This document shows, piece by piece, positions 33,758-46,720 of a DNA stretch of 64,000 bases (position 1 is its first letter; each line of letters opens with the position of its first letter). The stretch spans positions 6,267,114 through 6,331,113 of the forward strand of contig NC_053120.1 of NCBI RefSeq assembly GCF_010015445.1. Reading direction: 5' to 3'. Below the pieces are notes generated by a model. It saw only the letters and a program-made list of their open reading frames with translations. It did no database searches and was not told the DNA's origin. The stretch is from Perca fluviatilis. Lineage: Eukaryota; Chordata; Actinopteri; Perciformes; Percidae. The translations under genes were made by a program, and so were the position numbers.

Positions 33758-34779
33758 ATGCATCCCCCCCTCAAAGTGATCAATGCTACTTCACCTATAG
33801 ACCGTTATATTCCTAAAATAGAAGTATTTTAAACTAAAGCGCTGTAACCTGAACACATAGTGCCATAAAACGATAAAATAAAAAAATGAAAAGGTGGTTG
33901 TATTTAGCTGTTACAGAGCTCCGGGACGACTGCTACCAGCGGCAGTTGTTTAGCCGCCAATAGGTGAGTGCGAGCCGGCTAGAGGCACCGCCAGATGACC
34001 ACCAAGTGAGCTCTGCTCTCCGGCTTGAAAGCGCTGTGTTTTACGTTGACACCATGCTGTGTTATTTCATTTAAAGATGATTTTCCATTGAATATTCAAG
34101 TGCATATCCATGGTGTTTCTTTCACAAATTGCACCCTGCGTGTTAGCATACATGCTAACTACTGAATGTTAGCATACTGAGCTTTAGAATTGTAACTTAT
34201 TAGCTTGCTACCACGCCAACAAGTCATTAAATAAGTCCTCCAAACCATACGACAACACTGAAAGTTTATTCCTACCCTCTAAACAATACAATCTTTCATA
34301 TTGCTATCACATGCTAAATGAATGGAGGCATTGATGGTTGAGCATCAACATAAGTTATTCAAAGAACATTTTTGTGTATCCTTCACAAGCGGCAGCCATC
34401 ATCCATTTACAATCTCGGTCCTGACCTGGACAGAAATCATCTGATGCAGCAGGAAATGAGCCTTCAGGGAAGCTGCAGAGGTCGCCGGAGCGCAAAGTGG
34501 AAATAGATCCCTCAAGTATTCATTCGGTGCTGTGTTTTGGTCAAAACTAGGTTCAAAATGTAAAAGATAAAATGACTGTATGTTGGGACTTGTCCGGACA
34601 AATAAATAGAAAAACAACGAAATGTAATACATCAAATGCATGTATCCGTACAGGATTATTAATCTAGTCGCTCCTTGGCAGGCTGCAGCGCGGCCATGCC
34701 TCTCTATTAAGGAGGTGTCAAACGTGATAGGAGCGCTCTGCTCCACCCTTCAGGGAGCTCGAGCAGCAGCGACACTCCA

Positions 34780-35000
34780 CTCACACTGTTCCCCGTGTTA
34801 AAATGCAAATTGCTTTTTCCTGACCCCTCTGCAGTGGACAGGGGGGGCCTGTAGCTTTCAAAGTGACCTGCTTTTTTTTTTGCATCAAAAGGCCGCACAA
34901 TATGATGCAGCAGGCGCTGACAGGGCGAGGCGGCTTTGCAGATAATATCGTCCATGGCAACAGGGCAGCTGGCAAACCAGACAAAAACACCAAAATATAG
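34780..35000. promoter_or_regulatory. Candidate conserved non-coding element
   Basis: Non-repetitive sequence with an ATGCAAAT octamer at about 34802-34809 (POU-type site), a TCAAAGTGACCT nuclear-receptor-like half site and AATATGATGCAG. No gene frame. Function is unproven. Confidence 0.28.
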
Positions 35001-35164
35001 TCCCTGCAGCATATCTTTAACCCTTTACAGTCACGTTTGTAATTTAAGGTGTAATAAATGGGATGGAAACAGAAAATAGTCCTTAAAGCTATAAATGTTA
35101 CTGTGCTTACATTTAAGATCAGAGGTTTCAATATCTTATTTCTCACACTGGACATTCCAACTTG

Positions 35165-35690
35165 TCACACACCAGTCAAAAAGCGACGCTTGGTCAGGTG
35201 CCTTTGGCAAAAAGTCTCCTTTGGCGTCACTTTTTGACTCTGTGGGTCGGGACCCTTGGCGTCACTATTTGACGCTGTCGGGACTCGCGTCTAACCCTTG
35301 GGCGTCATATTTAGACGAGCTTTGTCGGGACTCTTGGCGTCACTTTTTGACGCTCTAGGTCGGGACGTACGTTTAACTGACATGCGGCACAAGAACGGGA
35401 CAGTGAGGTTTAGGAAAAGATGTTCGGTGGGATAACAAAATGTACGTTTCGGTGACACAGGACAAGACAGGACACAAACCCCGGTTTCCTGGGTGAAAGT
35501 CCTGTGTTGTTTGACCCATCCACCCCCCCAACCAATCCTAACGCAGATTTTCGGTCTTTCATACTTCTCTCTATCGTTGTGTGAATACTGCGTCCTCTTA
35601 CAGCGCCAAGGTCGAGCTGCTGCTCTGCCCGGTGCGTTCCACGCAGACGCTAAAGGGTGAATTTTCTGAGAGCCACTGACCAAGGGGCGG
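35165..35690. repeat. Dispersed repeat with GGCGTCAC tandem motifs
   Basis: The phrase TTGGCGTCACTTTTTGACGC recurs three to four times, followed by a GTACGTTTAACTGACATG block and GTTTGACCCATCCACCCCCC. The same order is seen at 44035-44470, and its latter part inside 45632-46325. Confidence 0.7.
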
Positions 35691-35974
35691 TATTGGGAGA
35701 GAAAATTTGGATCATGCAACAAGGCAGACTTGCTTGGTTCTTTCATGGAATGGTTGTAAATATGTACAAAGAATATGTTTACGGCATTTCCTCTCTAACT
35801 GGGACGTTTTGGGACATGCTGGTGGGATTTGCTGTGAACGAAGTACACACGGCGATACACTAGTAAGAGCAAATGAGGTTTAACCATGTATCAGCTACTT
35901 TAAATAGCTCACGTTACTGTATTGTGTGAACAGTTAACTTCATTTAATATTGTTTGTGGCGTTTTCTTTTGCGG

Positions 35975-36181
35975 GGTGCAAATGTTCCACCAAAACAAGT
36001 TCCTTCTCGAGACTATTCTGTAGAGCCACCGTCGCTGCGTCTGGAGCTTAGCACCGCCCAAGACTATTGTGATTGGTTTAAAGAAATGTAAACAACCCAG
36101 TGTTTTTTTTTTCCATACCATAATTTATCTGTGGTGTAGCCAGATCTTACACTTTGGAGATATGTCTGGCAATGTGAGACT
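35975..36181 (+). mobile_element. hAT-like family, 5'-truncated copy
   Basis: Begins within the family at TGTTCCACCAAAACAAGTTC and runs to the right end GTGAGACTA. Confidence 0.75.
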
Positions 36182-36213
36182 AGTCTTTAAAATTTAAGCT
36201 GCTATGAAGAGCA

Positions 36214-36330
36214 TGAATGGCTGTCTGTGTGTCAGCCCTGTGATTGACTGGTGACCTGTCAGACGGGATTGGCTCCAGCCCCCCCCCCCTAGACCCTCAA
36301 AGATAAGTGGGTATAGTTAATGGATGGATG
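36214..36330. repeat. Retroposon 3'-tail fragment
   Basis: GACTGGTGACCTGTCAGACG, then GATTGGCTCCAGCC and an ending in ATGGATGGATG, is a common 3' tail of fish LINE/SINE elements. Confidence 0.5.
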
Positions 36331-37678
36331 TTCAAAAGTTACTTTGTTTTAATTATTATCTTTGAACATGTTATATCTCGTTTACTCAATCCATATAAAA
36401 ACTGCAAGTTCCAAGTTGCAGTTTGTACAAAGGTTATGTGCCAAACTATTTCCCATGAAAACTGTTCAGAGCCAAGAAATAATTCGTAAAAAACAAAAAA
36501 TTGTCATCTTTGCCCCACGTTTTTTTTTTTACAGATTAAACAAATAAGATTTAATATGTTAATTTGTGAACTTTAGAGATGCTGATAGGTGGATTTATTC
36601 ATCTTTAAAGAAAGCCAAGTAAGCTGTTCCCCTTGTTCTTTATGCTAAGCTAAATTAACCCGCTGCTGGCTTATTAAGCTTCTTATTTATTGCACTTAGA
36701 GTGGTATCAATCTCCTAATCTAACAATCAAACTGTCTAACTTTTACTTTAAATATATGAATGTAATGCTTGGACTCTCCCTTAACTTGCGAGACTGGGCT
36801 ACAGGCACTTTAAATAAACCTTAAATTAAGCTGTTAAAACTTGCACATGCACAACAAGCACATTCCACAATTTTGTATGGTATAATTATTGATGCTATGT
36901 TCCCATTTTAACATAAAGTAAAATTGCAAAAACGGCCCCAGATTCCACATTGTTAAGAGCTTACCAGGGATTATGTAATGCGGTACAGGATCCGACTGTA
37001 GATCTGATTTCTCCACCAGTAGCTGCACTAATAAAGCCACCTTCTTTAAATGGATACAGAGCAGCTTGCACACTGAAATATTAAACTAACACAACATTTT
37101 AGTGGGGTGAGCCCAGAGGAAGGCTGCTGTCTGACGTAAATCTGCTCTGAATTTCTGGAGCTGACGATCATCTACAGCAGAGGGCTTTCTGGGCTTCTTC
37201 TGCTGCCTCTTAGCTGTCTTCAGGAGACAGACACATTGTGTGTGTGTGTGTGTCTGATAGAGTGCGGATCGGGCTACATATTTCTGTCCGAGCCCGGCCC
37301 GTGTCCGACAGAGCAGTAACCGAACCCGGCCCGAGCCCAACAGGCATTAAGATATTTCTGTCCGAGCCCGACACAGTTAAAATCTCATTTTTTTTCTCAT
37401 ACTAATGACACATGTACGTCTGTTTGTGTGGAAAGCCCGCTTTTATTAAGCAACTGTAGGAAGGCATTCGGAAATGTCAACAGATGAGCGCATCAGCGCA
37501 CACGGGGCAACAAGCGCACGTTAACACAGGCGCGCGCCTACATAATAAGCTTTTTTAAATTTAAAATGTTCAATGACTTATCGCGCTGATCCGTGACCAA
37601 GCCCGACCCGAACATCATTTCTAAATATCTGTTCGAACCCGACCCGGCCCGACGGGCTCGGTTCGGGTATCCATCCTC

Positions 37679-38731
37679 CAGTGTTCGAACTATACCGTGG
37701 CCTTCGGGGGAGCCCACTTTTTTTCCATGTGGGGGTCATGCGCTTGCGACTTACAATGACTTACAAAGATACATAACAGCTACAAGTGTATGCACTACAG
37801 GATTTACCCTATTATACTTTATCGACAGGAATAGATAGGTCAAACAGCAAACAGCCAGCCACAAATAGTCTATAAACAAAGCATCAGGCTGTCTTTAAGA
37901 TTTCACACGAACAACGGTTAAAGTTACTCAGGCTACCGAAGAATGCCATCATTCCTCCGTTCAATTAGGCCTAAGCGATGCACCCCAGGCTTCCATCCTT
38001 TACAAACAGCCATGTATATATCGGCTCTTCCAGTCTCTCCACTGCTGGCTGTTCCAATTTAACGGGAGAGAGGAGCAAGAGGGGTAAGGATCGTGCCCAG
38101 CCTCTGACGAGCTGTTACAACCTCCATCTTCAGCCAGAGAGGACATTATTTCTTCAGCTTCTTCTTGCGTTGTCACCCCGGGGGGAGGTGTGCTAACTAA
38201 CAGGGCGTGCAACAGATGAATTAGTCGTGCTATTAACGTCATTGCTACACAATTTCTTAGTAAAACCAAAATGTCTTAAACTGCCTTGTTTTCTTTTTGC
38301 CATGGCTATATGATGCTAACAGCAGAATGGATTTCAAGGACTTTGCGCACCGATTAATGGCCTCCAACGTTTATACTTTTTCTTTGAATCTTTGAGTTAA
38401 CATGCATATGCAACATGAGTTGAATTTGCACCGCCGCGCCACCACGCCTTGATGCTCATAACAAGAATAGCATGTATAGTATAGTATACAGTATGTATTC
38501 TATAGTATAGTTATCTTTAGTGAAGTGAATTAGGTTCAAATTGACGATATGCATGAATGATATTTTTGCAGTTTTACACATAATAATCCACAATGATCAC
38601 ATTACACAAAACTGAAATTGCACGTCAACATGACACATTGTCAATATTTTTAGAGACCCCCCAAAATTTCACAAATCACGTTTTCAGGGGAGCCCATGTC
38701 TTATTAAGGGGAGCCCGTAGTTCGCACCCTG
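37679..38731. mobile_element. hAT element with 8-bp duplication and decayed transposase start
   Basis: Ends CAGTGTTCGAACTATACCG and CGTAGTTCGCACCCTG are inverted repeats. CCATCCTC is duplicated at 37671-37678 and 38732-38739. The 1053-bp body holds a minus-strand transposase-like start (38100-38303) that is broken by stops. Confidence 0.88.
38100..38303 (-). pseudogene. hAT transposase N-terminal remnant
   Basis: From the ATG at 38303 on the reverse strand it reads MAKRKQGSLRHFGFTKKLCS and meets a stop within about 36 codons. The K-R-K-x-x-x-L-x-x-F-G-F start is typical of one class of hAT-derived proteins. Later frames are interrupted. Confidence 0.4.
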
Positions 38732-38738
38732 CCATCCT

Positions 38739-38740
<2 letters not shown>

Positions 38741-38780
<40 letters not shown>
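38741..38780. repeat. (GT)n microsatellite
   Basis: About 20 GT units immediately after the target duplication of the hAT element. Confidence 0.95.
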
Positions 38781-38783
<3 letters not shown>

Positions 38784-38920
38784 GTCCAGAGTCGATTTCT
38801 ATATTCTATCCTCAGATGTTGCAGAAAAGAGTTTTGAAAGAGGAATGACTACAGGAAAACCAGAATACAGTGAAATTCAAAAACACGTGCCCACAGTCCT
38901 CATTGTGCTCTTCCAACTCA

Positions 38921-39095
38921 GTCTCATGGCAGTACGTCAAATGGTCACGTTATTTTAATCTATAGATACGTGTTCACGGGGACGTTAGTTTACATTTTCG
39001 TCCCGGCCACCACGAAACAAACGACAAAAATGTCCCCGTGAACACGTATCAATAGATTAAAAATAACGCGACCATTACACGAACTGCCGTGAGAC
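38921..39095. mobile_element. Foldback MITE
   Basis: Arms 38921-38983 and 39032-39095 are inverted copies, beginning GTCTCATGGCAGTACGTCAA and ending CACGAACTGCCGTGAGAC. The same terminus bounds the larger element at 45632-46325, so the two form one family. Confidence 0.8.
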
Positions 39096-39962
39096 CGTGT
39101 TGGCTCTTCTGCTCATGCGTTGCTAATCCTTCAGTCCCTGATGCTCTGCTAGCGTTTGTCTCTATAAAATATTTTTAAAGACCAAAATGTTCACCTTTAA
39201 TTCCCTTTGCAAATACTTTGTTTCGAACCAAATGTTAAAGAGCGAACCTGGTTGCACTATGTCCTGTTCATTCTGCTGCTACGTTTACACGTGGCCAGCT
39301 ATTTTCATAAACAGACATTTCAACCTCTCAGTTTTCAGAAAAGTGTTCGTTTATATGTACCTGTGTAAATATGCCGTCAATGCCGTCAAGAGCACGCCAG
39401 ACCTGTAGGTGGCGGTGTAACGAGAAGCTCAAGCCCACGTTAGCCAATCAGAATCCAGACAATAGCAACAACAGCAACCAATCACGTCCTCTTTCTCTCT
39501 CTCGGCTGCCTAAACCTCTGTTTGTCTCAGTTTATATGCAAACGTGCAAATTAAGTTTTCCAAAATCTCCACTTTGGCCGGAGTTTTTAGAAATAATCGT
39601 TTTCTGTGATAAAAACGGGGTTTTCGTGTAAATGAGAGGCCAAGCCGGAGGAAAATATCTGCGTCTTCCCTTTCTGTAAACGGGGCCTGCGTCTCGATCT
39701 TGGCAGTAAAGTTGGTGCAACATGAAGTGAAACTGCTTTTTTCATTGTTTTTTTTTAACGGTTTTAATCACTGGGTCCGTTTGTTTTGGAGAGGAGGGGA
39801 CCACCGCTGACAATTCAACAGAAAAGCCAACTTCCATGATCCCACGCTAATTCACCACCTCCCCAAACTGGGTCTTTTGTTATTGTTTTGATTTAGAGAT
39901 TCTTAGTGGCAGGAAATTCCATTCCATGTTGAGTTAAGTTTAGGCAGCTACTGTTGAACAAC

Positions 39963-40366
39963 TAGCCTGGTTGACACCAGACCCTTCTCAGCTGTAACTG
40001 AGAGTGGGTCTGGGGGAAGCTTCATTCACAGCTCATTTCCAAAGGGGCGTCACCAACGGACGCCGCTCAAATGCCTCTGGGCGCGATTGGGTAGTCCTTC
40101 AACCAATCAGACCAATGATCTGGGTGACGTAGCAGCGACAGCGGCATCAACGGGTCGCTACGCTTCGGTGGCCGCCATGTTGAATGTAAACAAAAAAGCT
40201 GCTCGCCGTCGCTGTGCTATCGTCATGGTGTAAAGCGCCTCAACGGTTGTGATCGGTGCCTCGATTTGGAAACATCGGAAATGGGCTTGAATGGGCTCTT
40301 GGCCAGACTGACTTGAAGAGCAAATCTCAAGTTTGCCGGAACTTCGTCAGGGTTTTCCCAGGCTAG
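39963..40366. mobile_element. hAT-like MITE
   Basis: Ends TAGCCTGG and CCAGGCTAG, flanked by TGAACAAC and TAAACAAC (8-bp duplication, one mismatch). The interior is GC-rich and non-coding. Confidence 0.7.
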
Positions 40367-40909
40367 TAAACAACGTGTTTCAGGAAGGATCGACATGTGG
40401 AGACAAGATCCCGCTGCTTCCATGTTTTTGGCCAGCTTGTCACTCCACCGTCACGAACGCCGCTCGGAAAAAAAAGTGTATCAAACTTGGCTTCTTCATT
40501 ATACCTACTCGTGGTCTGACCTTGATCTGAAAGAACACATCTTCACCTTCTTCGCCCAGGCTGTAACAAAAAAATAAGAGGGAATCTTTGTTTAGCTGTG
40601 GAACGACACTTCACCACTCTCTGATTCATCTCCAAATCCATCGATTGGCTCCTTCTGGCCGTTCAGCTCAGAGGAGAAAAAGGCTCCAGAAGAGATTATT
40701 TATCTGCTGTCAGGACGGTTATCAGGCGACGGGACAACAAACGGCCGCCTGCGTGTACTCGGAGCGTCCCGCCGAGCCTGCTGGGTACTGTCGGAGGCAC
40801 AGCTCAGGAAAAACAGGTTAATAAGGTCAGCGCCTCTGTACCGGAGAGACAGCGCCGTCACGTTGCCCGCGAGAAGCCTCGAACGGGTCTCTGCCACATG
40901 CAGTGCAGG

Positions 40910-41280
40910 AATATTTTAGAATATTAATTGCACACTTAGTATGCTGTTGTCATATGGCTTTTATTAGTATTCCATCAACTCAATGAGGCGTGAAAGGGCC
41001 AGATGCTGTGTCCTCATCTATCCCACATATACTCTTGTCTTTTGTCAGTTATCAGTGCAGCGGGTGTCAGTCAGCTCATCACTTCAGCGATCTGATGCCA
41101 TGTATTTTTTAATTGGAGCAGTGAGTTTGAAAATGGATTAATAACACTCAGGTCTGATCTACATTATCAAATTGGGGGCTGCATCATGTGTAGATTGAGG
41201 ACAGTGTGTACCCTACATCATTAGTACACATGGGAGGACACTGTTGACCCATATTAATTATCTGGAGGCTACACCCTTAC
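40910..41280. promoter_or_regulatory. Candidate conserved non-coding element
   Basis: Non-repetitive sequence with AATATTAATTGCACAC, CATATGGCTTTTATTAG, TTTTTAATTGGAGC and GGATTAATAACAC. No open frame of interest and no repeat ends. It resembles vertebrate enhancer sequence, by appearance only. Confidence 0.3.
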
Positions 41281-41699
41281 ATTGTCTATTCCACGCCTTA
41301 CCGCAAATCTTACCCTAATGTTTTCTTAGTTAAAATTTGTATTGACTATCTTTTATAACAATTCTTGAAGGAAAAAAAAAAAGAGAACCATTGAGGAAAA
41401 TTTTCACCCTCCTTTTATTTAAAACAAGACTGAACCCATGAATGAAAACGAAAAAGATAATGGTGCAACCAGAGTTAAAGAAAACACTCGGGAGCAAAAA
41501 AAAACATTTATCCAAAGCAACAGTTGCTATATACAGTATACAGTATGTCAGAGGTAACACACCTCTGGAGCAGCTAGGGGTTAAGTGTCTTGCTCAGGGA
41601 CACATTGGTTGATGTATTGCAGTGGAAATTGATCTCGCCATTGACCAACAAAAACCTGGTCTAAAGACAATAACGCAGCATTTCATTGTTATTTTAACA

Positions 41700-42690
41700 G
41701 CAAATTAGTAAAATGCGCCTAGGCTTGTTACACGCACAGGGGCGCGCGGCAGCACACAAACGTTGCAAATCTGTCATCATAATAGCAAGGTACAAATGCG
41801 CCTGGCTTTTAAAGGGAATGGGATCTGACACTCTGATTGGTTTATTGCATGTAACGCCCAAAACACACTTATGATTAATGAAGACTCTAATGGTGCGTTC
41901 TTTTTGTCCAACAAAGTAGTTTTACGAGTTGTTTTCCGGAGTTACGACCCGGAAGTTGCAAAAAGAACGCCCCCGAGGTCGTATTTACGACTCGTCAAGT
42001 CGTCTGAACTCAGAGGACCCCGAGCTCACTTTCAAAGATGGCTACGTCGTGCATCACACGTAGTAAACATTGTGGTTTTCTACAATTTTTAGCACTTTTG
42101 TCTTTGTTGTAACCAAATGAAGAAGTCGTACACATAGCGCTGTATACTGCTACCTATAGGCATACAGTCTTATTAGGAGTTAAATACTGCCTAATTAGTT
42201 ATTTTGTAGCTTGTGCAGCTGAAATTGGCTAGAGACGCTCGGTTGCTATATGACAACAATGGCTTTAAGCCGAGCCTTGAGCAGAAAGCAGAGCAGTAGC
42301 CTAACGTTAACGTTAATCAAAACGTAATTTTCATGTATCAAACTGTGAAATATATGTGTGTAATATGTCAATAACTGGGTGAATAGAAACCTAAATGTTA
42401 CTAAAAATGTTACAAAAATCCATCTTTTCTCCGACTCGTAGTATTGTGTGACAAAAAGAATGCAACAACCCGCGGTTATTCGTTTTTCGACACGGATGTG
42501 ACGTCACGCTCGAGCTACTAGTCGCGACTACAAGACAAAAAGAACGCACCATAAGTACAACCCTTTTGAACCATGCATCTGGCGCACCGACCCTTTTTTC
42601 CGCCGTTAAACTAGCAAAAGTGGATTCGTACACGCCCTAAACGCACCTGCGCCAGGTGCTTTACGCCGTGCGCTTAGATCGTTAAAACAG
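41700..42690. repeat. Older TIR-like repeat hosting a Harbinger MITE
   Basis: The left part has AAATGCGCCTAGGC and the right part GCGCCAGGTGCTTTACGCCG, a pair seen in a known fish repeat type. It is interrupted by 41891-42551. Confidence 0.45.
41891..42551. mobile_element. PIF/Harbinger-like MITE with TAA duplication
   Basis: Ends TGGTGCGTTCTTTTTGTC and GACAAAAAGAACGCACCA are perfect 18-bp inverted repeats flanked by TAA on both sides (41888-41890, 42552-42554), the 3-bp target of Harbinger elements. No transposase. Confidence 0.88.
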
Positions 42691-44034
42691 GGCCCTACAT
42701 GTCTGTAATCAAACCTGATCCAAACTTTAGTAATTCTAACCTAAAAACAGATTTATATCCTCAAAAGGAGGTTCAACCCTGCAGTGACGTTGTGGGGACA
42801 TACGTACAGCACTGTGTGAACAGTGTCCCCATAATGTCATAAATACAAGACACAAACACAGACAATTTCAAATATCAATGGATTTAAAGGTGATTCATGC
42901 AATGATGAGCTTATGATTAAGGTTTTAAACATCAAGCGGTACACGATGCTCTTTATTTGAATATGTGTGTTAATTGAGGAATATCAATGTATTTATACTT
43001 GAAAATATCAGGTTATGCAGAAAAGGGATCATCTCACAGTCATTTACTTTCAGCATGTCATTAAAAAAAAAAATCATCTGATCTTTAATCATCTACTCCA
43101 TAAAACGTCCTCCTCCACATCACGTCCGAGTCACAGCGTTCACTTTTTAATTGAGTTTCTCTGTTTTATTCCATTTTTTGCTCTTTTTTTTTTTTTATGG
43201 GGGCACTGATGTCCAGAAGGTCCAAAGTTTTTTTTTTTATCTTTAATGAAGATAAAAAACAAGTTGTGGGAACAAGTTATCATGTTAGAACAAGATCTGT
43301 TTTTTCAACTTGTATATAAACGGATTTTGTTCTCATAAGTTCACATTTTATTCTAATGGGTTAACAAATCTTTTTGGGACTTTGGGGGTTCCCGTTCCTG
43401 TTTATTGATATTTATGTTGGGTTACAGGTTATTGTTTATGCTTTGTGTAGATGCTTGTTTGTGCTTTGACATCTTGTTTAATGACTTTTTCCAAACCAAT
43501 TTCCTGAAGTCGACGCACTGATGTTCTGTGGCTGTGTAATCACGTCAAAGAGGCATTAATTTACAGCCCTTTGTTCACTTCTGCACCTCAGCACTTAGTG
43601 ATTTACCTCAGCGGAAGTGACTTTTACGACTGCGTTGGAGGTGAGAGTCAATGAAGCACATGAGTGGAGGTCCTCAATAACATCGTAACTCTCTTTTACT
43701 GCTCTCCAGAGCTGTGAGCCTCCATTTCTCCTTCACCACTGTCAGAATCACAACAACTGATAACTATCAGGAGCACTTTTTATCTGGTGCTCCCCCTCTG
43801 ATATCTGCACCCTCAACATTTCCACATATAAAAGAAAAAGGTTTTTTTGGCCGACCTTAGTGGGTTTGATTGTGACCACTTTCCTTTCGTGAAATTTTTT
43901 TTAAGGGCATATATCTTGCTGGATTCATTTTGGGGGTTGTTGTTGTCTCTATGGATTAACTGGATGGATTGGCATGAACTGTGGTTCAGAAATTCAAGTT
44001 CTCCTCAAAATGAATCGTGGTAATTCCCTCACTT

Positions 44035-44470
44035 TTCATCTTGGCGTCATATTTAAACGTGCTTGGTCGGGACTCTTGGCATCACTTTTTGACGCTCTGG
44101 GTCGGGATGTACGTTTAACTTACATGTGGCACAAGAACGGCACAGTTAGGTCTAGGAATAGATTGTGGGTGGGGTTACAAAATGTACGTTTCAGTGACAC
44201 CTGGGACAAGAACGGGACATGAACCCTCCTTGGTGAAAGTGCTGTGTTTTTTGACCCATCCACCACCCCAACCAACCGTCTTACACAGATTTTCGGTCTT
44301 TCATAGTGCTCACTACCATTGTCGCTCTTAATACTACGTCATGTAACGGTTCCGCGGTCAAGCCGCTGTCGGTGTCCGACGCTGAGAGCCACTGAACAAG
44401 CGTCAGTATTCCACGAGTTGGGAGTGCGAACAGGTTGTCTTGTTGGTCAAATTTCTCCAACACTTGGGTT
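44035..44470. repeat. Second copy of the GGCGTCAC-motif repeat
   Basis: Follows the same order as 35165-35690: GGCGTCATATTTAAACGTGC, GTACGTTTAACTTACATG, then GTTTTTTGACCCATCCACC. Confidence 0.7.
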
Positions 44471-44969
44471 CATGACCAACGACCAGCAAAACTAATGTAG
44501 CTCAGCGCAAATTCTTTCAGGAAGACCTAACAAGTACTCAGTCCCTCCTAAGCGAATCAGGGCTGGAGGCGTTCACCTTCTGATAATCCAATCAGGATCG
44601 GCCAAGGATCCCATAGGCCAATCACAGCGTTACATCACTGTTTTAAAAGCTGCTTCTCTCCCTGTGCTATCAGCTGTCATTTCAGGAAGACGTCGTCCCT
44701 CCTCCTCCCCTTCCGCCTCCCGTCCTAGGGGTTTCTCCGGCTGTCGCTCCGATGCCTTCTCGGTCTAATTTCCGGCTTTCTCCGCCACCACCGGTGTCTG
44801 GATTCCATCGGTGGGTTACATCTTGGTTCCCTACCCCTACATTAAATGTATTAATATATTAAATGTATTAATAACGATGGAGTTCAATCTCCAAAACATT
44901 GTACACTACATGCTGTTGTACATTAAACCTTTTGCATATCTGCAAACAAGTCTCTCCTCATTGAAATGC

Positions 44970-45150
44970 CATGCTTATTAGCTAACGTTAACATGCTAGT
45001 GTATCATGCATAGCTTCGATGGTAGCCAGGGTAAACTTTAAAGCTGCTAATCATCAGCATGTTAGTACGCCAACGTTAGCATTTAGCTCGAAGCACCGCT
45101 GTGCTTAAGTAGAGCCTTGCATGGCTGCAAGCATTCACAGCTTTCTGCCT
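44970..45150. repeat. Fragment of interspersed repeat with TAACGTTAACATGCTA words
   Basis: Resembles, in inverse order, the TTAGCATGCTAAC-rich repeat around 49920-50735. No termini were found. Confidence 0.4.
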
Positions 45151-45631
45151 TTTTGTGACCTGACTTTTTGGAGATTATTATTTGCTTGTCCTGCCCTTTT
45201 GCTTTTGTCGGCCACAGTGTGCCCAAACTGCATTAACTCCTGCGCCTCACTTTAAAAAAAGTTTGAAAGTCTGCCTCAAAAACTGCTGTACAATTATATA
45301 TTAATTCTATTTTCCAAGTAAGTTCTTTTAACCAACTTCAGTCATGATCGTAACTACCAAATGTTCATTCATTTTCAGTATTTTTAACACTTGAAATGGC
45401 AATTTGTTTACATAACGCCACTGTTGAAACAACAAAAAAATTATATTTTCTGTATACTAAATGCTAACGTGTTTTTTTTGGTTGTTTTTTTCACGGTCGG
45501 GGATATGTCATTGATATCAACATTGATTTTGATGCATTGCATCAAACACTGCAATGCTCCACAATACAGCAGCAATGCACCGACTGGAAACTAGTAACAT
45601 ATAATTTATTATAAGAACATAGCAGCAACCC

Positions 45632-46036
45632 CGTCTCACACCAGGTCGTGAAATAGTCACGTTATTTTGATTGATTGATATGTTTACAGGTCACGATTTT
45701 GACGTTTATTTCGTGTACACGTCACAAATTTTGAACGTGTACAGGTCATGATTTTCGAACCTGCTCTGGGGGACGCAACAACAGGGGAAAGGAGGCGCCA
45801 CACGCCGGCCACAACAACAGGAAAGACCGCCACATGTGGGACGCGATCCCCGGGCACAGGGGCGCACAACAACGGGGAAATGAAACACCACAACAACGGG
45901 ACAGTTGTGGTTAGGAAAAGAAGAACGGGGAAAGGAACCGTCACACGCGGGACACACCGACAACAGCAGGATGGTTGTGGTTAGGAAGAGAATAACACGG
46001 AAAGGAACTGGAACACGCGGGACGCGATCCCGATCC

Positions 46037-46089
<53 letters not shown>

Positions 46090-46325
46090 GGTGAAAGTCT
46101 TGTGTTGTTTGACCCATCCACCCCCCCCGACAAACCTCCCTGCGCGGACTTTCGCCTTATCAATACTACTCGCTACCATCATCGTTCTGTGATCACGAAA
46201 TATGCTTCGCATTGAAATACACAGCTTTAAAATTTGTAATCACCACACGAAAAAAAGACATTGTGTCCTATCTACGAATCAATAGATTCAATAACGTGAC
46301 CATATCACGAACTGCCATGAGACCG
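45632..46325. mobile_element. TIR element related to the foldback at 38921
   Basis: The left end CCGTCTCACACCAGGTCGTG and right end CGAACTGCCATGAGACCGG are inverted over about 55-60 bp. The interior contains the GTTTGACCCATCCACCCCCC module and a heptamer tandem array. Confidence 0.75.
46037..46089. repeat. Heptamer tandem array (CCGGTCT)n
   Basis: Seven to eight near-perfect 7-bp units inside the TIR element at 45632-46325. Confidence 0.93.
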
Positions 46326-46614
46326 GGCTGATAGCAGACATGAGAACATGGCTCAATTCGGTTGAAAATAGTAAAACCTAAAATATTTAAAGCCAGGGCT
46401 TGAGATTGAAAGCCTGATATAAAAGAATGAATGATTTTATGCTGTACTGGCGGTGGAGTAAAGAAAATTTTACTCCAGGGTCTGCGTGTTTATAGAAATA
46501 TTATAGGAGCTAACATTCAACTTCAGGAATTCAGAAAAAAAACACACAGTAAACATAATCTTTACTCAACTGAACTTTTTCCAGCGGTAAAGTATAGCCC
46601 TTTCCAGTTCCATA

Positions 46615-46720
<106 letters not shown>

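Noticed and set aside
44480..44830. Promoter or solo LTR with CCAAT words and a TTTTAAAA box
   Set aside because: CCAATCAGG, CCAATCACAG and TTTTAAAAGCTGC are suggestive, but I could not find matching LTR ends, a target duplication or a downstream exon.
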